Below are positions 4,808 to 9,050 of a stretch of DNA of 9,050 bases, piece by piece. The DNA lies in NCBI GenBank assembly GCA_937900305.1, contig CALCCV010000587.1, positions 1-9,050 on the forward strand. The letters are read 5' to 3'. The position numbers and the translations under genes were made by a program. The notes beneath the pieces were generated by a model that worked only from the letters and a program-made list of their open reading frames with translations, ran no database searches and was not told the DNA's origin. Within the stretch, counting starts at the first letter, position 1. Each line of letters begins with the position of its first letter. Source of the DNA: an uncultured Pseudobdellovibrionaceae bacterium (lineage in GTDB: Bacteria; Bdellovibrionota; Bdellovibrionia; Bdellovibrionales; Bdellovibrionaceae).

Positions 4808-6502
4808 GTGGAAGCTTTAAAAAGCAAAATTTCTTCTCTCATTTCAGCAAGTTCAGAATTTAAATTTCTGGGCCATCATGTCGTTTCTGTTTTTTTAGTT
4901 TTGATGTTGAGCGGTCTTTATCTGATCGTGGATCAACTCTTTTGCGCCCAAATTTCAACTGACCATCTCACAGCAATTTCATTGATCAGCTATTTATTTG
5001 CTCTCTTTGAAATGGTTGGCTTGGTATTGGCTCAATCTGTCATGCTCCTGATCGGCAAAGAGACCGAACAACAGGCCAAAAACAAAATCGTAGGGGGCGC
5101 TTTCCTAGCGTCATTGATCGCGTCTATTCTTTTGGCAGCGATTTGCATCGGCGCAAAAGATATTTACAGCCAGCTCTTCGGCATCGCTCACATTGCGGGA
5201 GTGAGTAAAGGTCTCATCGTATACACTTTCGTCGGCGCACTGTTTTTACCGAACCTGTTGATGAAATTTACATTCATTTCCGCCGACAATCCTAAGAGGG
5301 CAATATATGGCGGCCTCATAGGCAATGCGATCAACGCGATAGGGTGCCTAGGGGCGGTTTGGTACTTTAAAAAAACTGGCAATCAGTTTGTTGGAATTAC
5401 GATGGCGACATTGATGTCGCAGGTCGTGCTATTCTTTTATTACATCTATCACTGCTCGGCGATTCATTTTAAATTTGAGTTGCTAAAAATTTTCATCGTG
5501 CGAGCAAAGGATCTGATCAAATCTGAAATTTTGAGTTCATTGGTTTTTACCTTAGAGCCGGTTTTGTACTCTCTGATTTTTGCCAAAGCCATGGATGCGA
5601 CGAGTGTCGCCGCCTACAATGTTGGTTTAAGCTTTTCAAGCCTACTTTTTTCGCCAATTCAAGCGATCACAATCTCTGGCGTCACGCTGCTCGCCAGCGC
5701 TTGGGAGAAACGCGGAGCTCGCGATTGGGACAAGCGGATTCGGATGGTCCTGCTGCTGTCAATTTTCACATCGGCCGTACCTTCGCTGTTAGCAGTAGTT
5801 TCAATTCCACTGTGGCTGCCTTGGGGTTTTGGACTCGAAAGCTGGACATCTTTTGTGGTCGTTGCTACGATGATCCTGGTCGTGCCCGCGGCCGCACTGG
5901 TCGCGCATGCCGAATGCTTCATTCGCACATTAGAGAAAAATCGAGTCCTGTCGTTTAATCACTTCGTGACGACATTTTTGGTGGGTTTGCCATTGTCACT
6001 CTACTTAATTGAAACCGAGTCCGTCATCGTCACCGTGACCTGCGGAATATTAATTCCGGTGGCGCTGCGGGAAATTTTCACCCAGTGGTACTCTTCCAGG
6101 TTAGTCACTTTGCGCAGAATGACTCGAAGAGTGAAGCTGCCTGCGGACCTCGAAGCTAAATTCAATATATCGTTCATCTCCTCGCGCGCCCTGAACATTG
6201 AATGCAAGTTAGTGGATATTGGTCCAAAAGGTTGCGGAGTCATTATCACCCATCAGATTCTCGATTATTTTTCCGTCAATGATTTGGTGGCAGGAACGAT
6301 CAATATTGAAGATTCGAAACCGATGTACGTGAAAGGTGTCATTGTTCACCGATCAGCTTTATCAATCATGCCAAATCTTCCCGAAGGGGTGCATCGAAGC
6401 TTTAAGGTTGGAATTCAATTCACACAGGTAGAACGAGAATCCGTCGAGCAAGTGGCTCTTCGTTTTCTTGAACAAGCCACCGAAAAACAGGAGGCCGCCT
6501 GA
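4808..6502 (+). CDS. MATE-family transporter fused to a C-terminal PilZ domain
   Basis: 564 residues. Residues ~20-425 form about 12 hydrophobic helices in two similar halves (one starting near 20, one near 240) with MATE/MOP-type features, such as the loop ISTDHLTAISLISYLFALFEMVG written here as ISTDHLTAIS at 49-58, GNAINA at 172-177 and SVAAYNVGLSFSSLLFSPIQ at 266-285. Such proteins are cation-driven exporters of drugs or lipid-linked precursors. Residues ~432-545 form a PilZ domain: arginine cluster RRMTRR (436-441, fits RxxxR), DIGPKG at 470-475 (the DxSxxG motif with Gly for Ser) and the closing KVGIQFTQVE at 533-542. PilZ domains bind cyclic-di-GMP, so transport may be gated by this messenger on the cytoplasmic side. 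Start: GTG 4808; no good Shine-Dalgarno and no in-frame ATG between it and the tatA stop. An out-of-frame ATG at 4798 opens only 21 codons. Substrate unknown. Fusion is one uninterrupted frame. PilZ call is strong, transporter class fairly strong. Confidence 0.88.
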   Translation: MEALKSKISSLISASSEFKFLGHHVVSVFLVLMLSGLYLIVDQLFCAQISTDHLTAISLISYLFALFEMVGLVLAQSVMLLIGKETEQQAKNKIVGGAFLASLIASILLAAICIGAKDIYSQLFGIAHIAGVSKGLIVYTFVGALFLPNLLMKFTFISADNPKRAIYGGLIGNAINAIGCLGAVWYFKKTGNQFVGITMATLMSQVVLFFYYIYHCSAIHFKFELLKIFIVRAKDLIKSEILSSLVFTLEPVLYSLIFAKAMDATSVAAYNVGLSFSSLLFSPIQAITISGVTLLASAWEKRGARDWDKRIRMVLLLSIFTSAVPSLLAVVSIPLWLPWGFGLESWTSFVVVATMILVVPAAALVAHAECFIRTLEKNRVLSFNHFVTTFLVGLPLSLYLIETESVIVTVTCGILIPVALREIFTQWYSSRLVTLRRMTRRVKLPADLEAKFNISFISSRALNIECKLVDIGPKGCGVIITHQILDYFSVNDLVAGTINIEDSKPMYVKGVIVHRSALSIMPNLPEGVHRSFKVGIQFTQVERESVEQVALRFLEQATEKQEAA

Positions 6503-6516
6503 CAGACGACTCCTGT
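6487..6516. terminator. Possible hairpin at the convergent MATE-PilZ / amine oxidase junction
   Basis: ACAGGAG (6487-6493) pairs perfectly with CTCCTGT (6510-6516) across a 16-base loop, spanning the MATE-PilZ stop codon in the short (31-base) gap before the convergent amine oxidase stop. There is no T-run after it on either strand, so it is weak as a Rho-independent terminator. Confidence 0.2.
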
Positions 6517-6533
6517 ATCTTCTGAATTATAAA

Positions 6534-8285
6534 TTAGGAAGCGCTGGAAATCTTGGTTCCGTCTTGAATGGCTTGAATGAGTTGTCGAGCAGCGCTAATT
6601 CCAGAATCATAGGCTCCATTCATATAGCCTTGATAGTCTAGGCTAGTGTGTTCGCCGGCAAACAATAGGCGCCCACCCAACTCGGCTTCACCAGCCGAAC
6701 CCCAAATGGATCCATACTGACCGGGCCTTAAACAGGCGTATGATCCCTTCTGAAAACCTCCAGAAATCCTTGACCAGTTCGCAACGGCGAGGCGATTCGT
6801 AAATTGATTTTTTGGAATATCACCAAAAATGCGATTCAGATCTTTAAGGGCCTGCTCGCGGTTTCTGGCTCCGTGATCCTCTTTGCCAGAGACATTCAAT
6901 CCAGCGCGAAGACCTTCACTTCCCCCGAGATAATTTGTCAGAATTCCGCGACGGTTTCGATCACCCTGCAAACGACTGGTTTCCCAGAAATTTGCACTTG
7001 GAAAATCTCCGTAAAATTCACCAACCGAGGCTGGGGTTGGTTTGATCAAATTTCCGTCTCGCCAAAATGTGGATTTAAAGCCCAACATCACTTTCGAATT
7101 TGTGCCATACCCGATTTCGGCGATGCATTTCTTTTTAACGGCTGACATCGCCAAATTTTTGAGTTCGACATTGCGAAGTGTTGAAAATGGAATTGTACAA
7201 ATCACATGACTTGCAATCATTTCCACTCCGCCTGATGGCCCGTCAAATGCGCATCGCAGTTTACCGTTCGAAAGCGATTTAATAGAGTTGAGCATATGGC
7301 CAATTTTAAATTTCTGCTGTCCTCGACGAGGATTTTGCGAACCGGTCAGATATTGAATGATGGCTTTTGGAATTTCACTGCTGCCATTTTTCACACGATA
7401 GGCTTCGTCACTGTCGCCAAACATCGAAAAGCCATCCGAAGCATCAACATCAAACAACTCAGTCAAGTTGAGCGCCGACTGCTCATCAGTTGCAAGGCCA
7501 TACTCGCCCAGATAAGCCACATCAACGGCTTCGCGAATCCATGGTGCGACCTCGACGTTGCACAAAAAATCTTTTAGCGTCATTTTGTCGTATTTCGGAA
7601 AGAGGGGCAAACGACCCGCGCTTTTATAAGTGAGGTATCCGTCAAATCCATCACCATTTTTCAAAGTGTACATTTCATCTTGTGCCTTAACTACACTTTT
7701 TACGAGCGGACGAATTCCATGCAAAATATCTTCTTGATCAAAAAGTTGGCCATTAAATTTATAAAGTGTTTCTGCCAAACCTAAACTAGCGTCCTCAGAA
7801 GAAAACTTTTCCACTCCGAGTCCCAACTTTTCACAAAGCCAAAACAGAGCGGAGTGCCCGGTGTCGACCAACTCGCCACCCATTTCGATAAACTGCCCAT
7901 CGTCGTTGAAATTGTCTTTTGTAAAAATTCGACCACCGAGCCTTTGTGATCCTTCAACCAAGGTGAATGGAATTCCGTGTCGGCCCAAAACAAAAGCAGC
8001 CGCTAAACCGGCCCCACCACCACCTAAAATCAGAACACCATCGACATTTTGAGTCTTGGCCGATTCTTCCCCAGCCGCCAAAGCCTGACCCATATTTAAA
8101 CTCTGAAAAATCGGACTCGCTGCCAATGTCAGTGCCGAGCCCTTTAAGAAAGTTCGCCGAGGTTTGCGACTGGGGAGCTCCGCAACTCTTTGCAGATACT
8201 CTCTCTCACTGAGGCCCGCACGTTGGGCACGACGAGACGTTCGCATCAGCTTTCTCAGTGTTCGAAATAACCCAGTTCGCGCCAT
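6534..8285 (-). CDS. Tat-exported flavin-containing amine oxidase
   Basis: 583 residues, FAD-dependent oxidase of the monoamine/polyamine/L-amino-acid oxidase superfamily. It would oxidise an amine to an imine (then aldehyde or keto acid) with release of ammonia and H2O2. Seen: Tat signal with SRKPRRTFLKGSALTLAASP (39-58; twin Arg 43-44), possible cleavage after ALA near 68-70; dinucleotide-binding LILGGGGAGLAAA at 85-97 followed by LVEGSQRLGGRIFT; near the C-terminus LLFAGEHTSLDYQGYMNGAY, the second FAD motif with GYMNGA typical of the family. Unusual: 42 residues precede the twin Arg, with many Arg (RTLRKLMRTSRRAQRAG), much longer than usual Tat n-regions. Start: ATG 8283-8285 with a strong GAGGAGG 7 bases upstream; an earlier in-frame start at 8330 lacks this support. 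Substrate cannot be told from the sequence. Upstream on the same strand lie the FliM-like small frame and the binding protein; TatA is encoded 1.8 kb away. Confidence 0.94.
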   Translation of the reverse strand: MARTGLFRTLRKLMRTSRRAQRAGLSEREYLQRVAELPSRKPRRTFLKGSALTLAASPIFQSLNMGQALAAGEESAKTQNVDGVLILGGGGAGLAAAFVLGRHGIPFTLVEGSQRLGGRIFTKDNFNDDGQFIEMGGELVDTGHSALFWLCEKLGLGVEKFSSEDASLGLAETLYKFNGQLFDQEDILHGIRPLVKSVVKAQDEMYTLKNGDGFDGYLTYKSAGRLPLFPKYDKMTLKDFLCNVEVAPWIREAVDVAYLGEYGLATDEQSALNLTELFDVDASDGFSMFGDSDEAYRVKNGSSEIPKAIIQYLTGSQNPRRGQQKFKIGHMLNSIKSLSNGKLRCAFDGPSGGVEMIASHVICTIPFSTLRNVELKNLAMSAVKKKCIAEIGYGTNSKVMLGFKSTFWRDGNLIKPTPASVGEFYGDFPSANFWETSRLQGDRNRRGILTNYLGGSEGLRAGLNVSGKEDHGARNREQALKDLNRIFGDIPKNQFTNRLAVANWSRISGGFQKGSYACLRPGQYGSIWGSAGEAELGGRLLFAGEHTSLDYQGYMNGAYDSGISAARQLIQAIQDGTKISSAS

Positions 8286-8292
8286 AGAAGAA

Positions 8293-8299
8293 CCTCCTC
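8293..8299 (-). promoter_or_regulatory. Strong Shine-Dalgarno fixing the amine oxidase start
   Basis: GAGGAGG on the minus strand, 7 bases before the ATG at 8283-8285. It is the clearest ribosome site in the window and decides between this start and a longer one at 8330. Confidence 0.8.
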
Positions 8300-8324
8300 G
8301 GATCAACGTTAAGTAATTAGACAA

Positions 8325-8335
8325 TTGCACTGCAA
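8325..8335. promoter_or_regulatory. Inverted repeat upstream of the amine oxidase gene
   Basis: TTGCA-C-TGCAA is an 11-base inverted repeat with a one-base centre, 40 bases upstream of the amine oxidase ATG. Read on the minus strand it contains TTGCAG, a possible -35 element, but no good -10 stands 16-18 bases on. It could be an operator. In the same 171-base gap (8286-8456) the 9-mer TCTCAAAAT occurs twice (8405-8413 and 8433-8441) and CTAATTT/AAATTAG (8399-8405, 8438-8444) form an inverted pair; no terminator with a T-run was found. Confidence 0.25.
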
Positions 8336-8456
8336 ATGCCTCTAGACTAACGACCTATCGGCCCGAGGTTAAAAAGACTTGATGAAAAATGCGATGACCT
8401 AATTTCTCAAAATATGTTCGCCATCAGATGCATCTCAAAATTAGAAGAGAGACACC

Positions 8457-8531
8457 TCATTTTAAGAATTGAGACATCCATGTAGGATTTAAAAAGAGAT
8501 CAATTTCATCCTGAGAAAGGACGCGATCCAT
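8457..8531 (-). CDS. Candidate microprotein resembling the FliM N-terminal CheY-binding segment
   Basis: A 24-codon frame that starts with ATG 8529-8531, 11 bases after the binding-protein stop, and ends with TGA 8457-8459. Its first 14 residues are MDRVLSQDEIDLFL, then NPTWMSQFLK. The LSQDEIDxxL core matches the conserved start of FliM (LSQDEIDALL type), the segment that binds phosphorylated CheY at the flagellar switch; the last ten residues have no recognised match. No clear Shine-Dalgarno is visible, but the start is close enough to the upstream stop for translational coupling. It may be a real small protein that competes for CheY-P, a remnant of a longer gene whose remainder is lost (the next frames do not continue a FliM domain), or chance. 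Too short for routine gene callers. Confidence 0.4.
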   Translation of the reverse strand: MDRVLSQDEIDLFLNPTWMSQFLK

Positions 8532-8542
8532 GAACCGGAAAG

Positions 8543-9038
8543 CTACCAAGTCCACTCTGAGACGCCATATTTTTTGCAAAGCTGACTGAATTTGCCGTTC
8601 TTTTTAATCGCATCCATGCCACGATCGACAACTTGAGTTAATACGGCCGCATTTTTGTTCGTTGGACCAAACGTCACAAACAGATGTGGATCATCATTGA
8701 TCATTGCACTCACGGATTTAAAAACACCGACGGGTCGTTTGGTTTTACCGAGAGTGGTCAGCATGACAGATTCATCTTCGACAAAGCCATCGATTCGTTT
8801 GCTTTCAGTGAGATCCATTAAGCTATTGAGCGCATTGTTGCCACTCACAATTTTCATAAATGGCTTTTTCGCTTCGACGAAGGCATCGATGACTGGGCCA
8901 TAAGAGTAACTGTTGATAACTCCCAGAGTGTGCCCGGGCATGGATTTTTCACCTTCAAACTTCCAGGTCGAATCCTTCAAGACGTAGACATAATTGCGCA
9001 ACATACCTTGGTGAGATTTGGGATAGATAAAATCTGTA
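8543..9038 (-). CDS. Family-3 periplasmic solute-binding protein, N-terminal part beyond the window
   Basis: About 165 C-terminal residues of an extracytoplasmic solute-binding protein of the amino-acid ABC transporter type (SBP_bac_3). Seen: LGVINSYSYGPVIDAF, the hinge-side segment following the first lobe; DLTESKRIDGFVEDESVM, the typical 'xGRxDAxxxD' region; and the closing DRGMDAIKKNGKFSQLCKKYGV, the standard C-terminal helix with 'G-x-x-x-x-(I/L)-x-x-K-Y-G'. Proteins of this fold bind polar amino acids or similar small ligands; some orphan members in predatory and delta-like bacteria act in sensing without a permease, and no permease gene is in view. The frame stays open to the right edge; the internal ATG at 9002-9004 is not the real start because the homology begins upstream of it (FIYPKSHQG precedes it). 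Bases 9039-9050 are probably adapter, so the genuine coding sequence stops being visible at 9038. Confidence 0.82.
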
Positions 9039-9050
9039 AGATCGGAAGAG
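9039..9050. other. Illumina TruSeq adapter remnant at contig end
   Basis: The last 12 bases, AGATCGGAAGAG, are identical to the first 12 bases of the standard Illumina TruSeq read-through adapter and sit exactly at the window end. They are most likely untrimmed adapter, not genome. Confidence 0.85.

Noticed and set aside
4798..4863. ATG 10 bases upstream of the MATE-PilZ GTG start, opening 21 codons in another frame
   Set aside because: It stops quickly, lacks a ribosome site, and the transporter's first helix is intact in the GTG frame, so there is no need for a frameshift.
7967..8212. Plus-strand frames inside the amine oxidase gene
   Set aside because: Shadows of the strongly supported minus-strand coding sequence.
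8399..8444. CTAATTT...AAATTAG inverted pair as a terminator for the upstream binding-protein transcript
   Set aside because: AT-only 7-bp stem with a 32-base loop and no T-run; too weak.

Overview
The window (about 48% GC by eye) looks like a bacterial chromosome fragment, most likely from the Bdellovibrionota (Bdellovibrio-like predatory or exported-protein-rich bacteria). This rests on the TatA tail, the pair of PTPS-family enzymes and a long-n-region Tat amine oxidase; it is an inference from style, not from a marker gene. No rRNA, tRNA, CRISPR array, insertion sequence or prophage gene was seen. The left edge cuts a gene. The right edge ends in 12 bases identical to the start of the Illumina TruSeq adapter, so the window probably reaches the end of a draft contig.

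Layout, left to right. (1) Minus-strand branched-chain aminotransferase (ilvE), lacking its C-terminus at the left edge, with a tiny Shine-Dalgarno-led reading frame in its leader. (2) Divergent from it, a secreted protein with a BP74-like C-terminal domain, whose 3' end overlaps the next, convergent gene by 53 bases. (3) Two PTPS-family enzymes head to head, start codons 35 bases apart around a 10-bp palindrome: a minus-strand paralog with an active-site Glu instead of the catalytic Cys, and a plus-strand QueD with all catalytic residues but Arg at the first zinc-His position. (4) Minus-strand phosphatidylserine decarboxylase (psd). (5) A plus-strand run: small exported coiled-coil protein, TatA, and a large membrane protein that fuses a MATE-type exporter to a C-terminal PilZ (c-di-GMP receptor) domain. 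(6) A minus-strand run, read right to left: C-terminal half of a family-3 solute-binding protein, a 24-codon reading frame resembling the N-terminal CheY-binding segment of FliM, and a Tat-exported flavin amine oxidase.

How the genes may work together: mostly separate housekeeping functions (branched-chain amino acids, pterin/queuosine or folate, phosphatidylethanolamine). The envelope and export theme is clear: TatA would export folded proteins such as the twin-arginine amine oxidase, while psd, the MATE-PilZ protein and the binding protein all act at the inner membrane or in the periplasm. The most unusual items are the MATE-PilZ fusion, the FliM-like microprotein and the two PTPS paralogs with complementary active-site losses.
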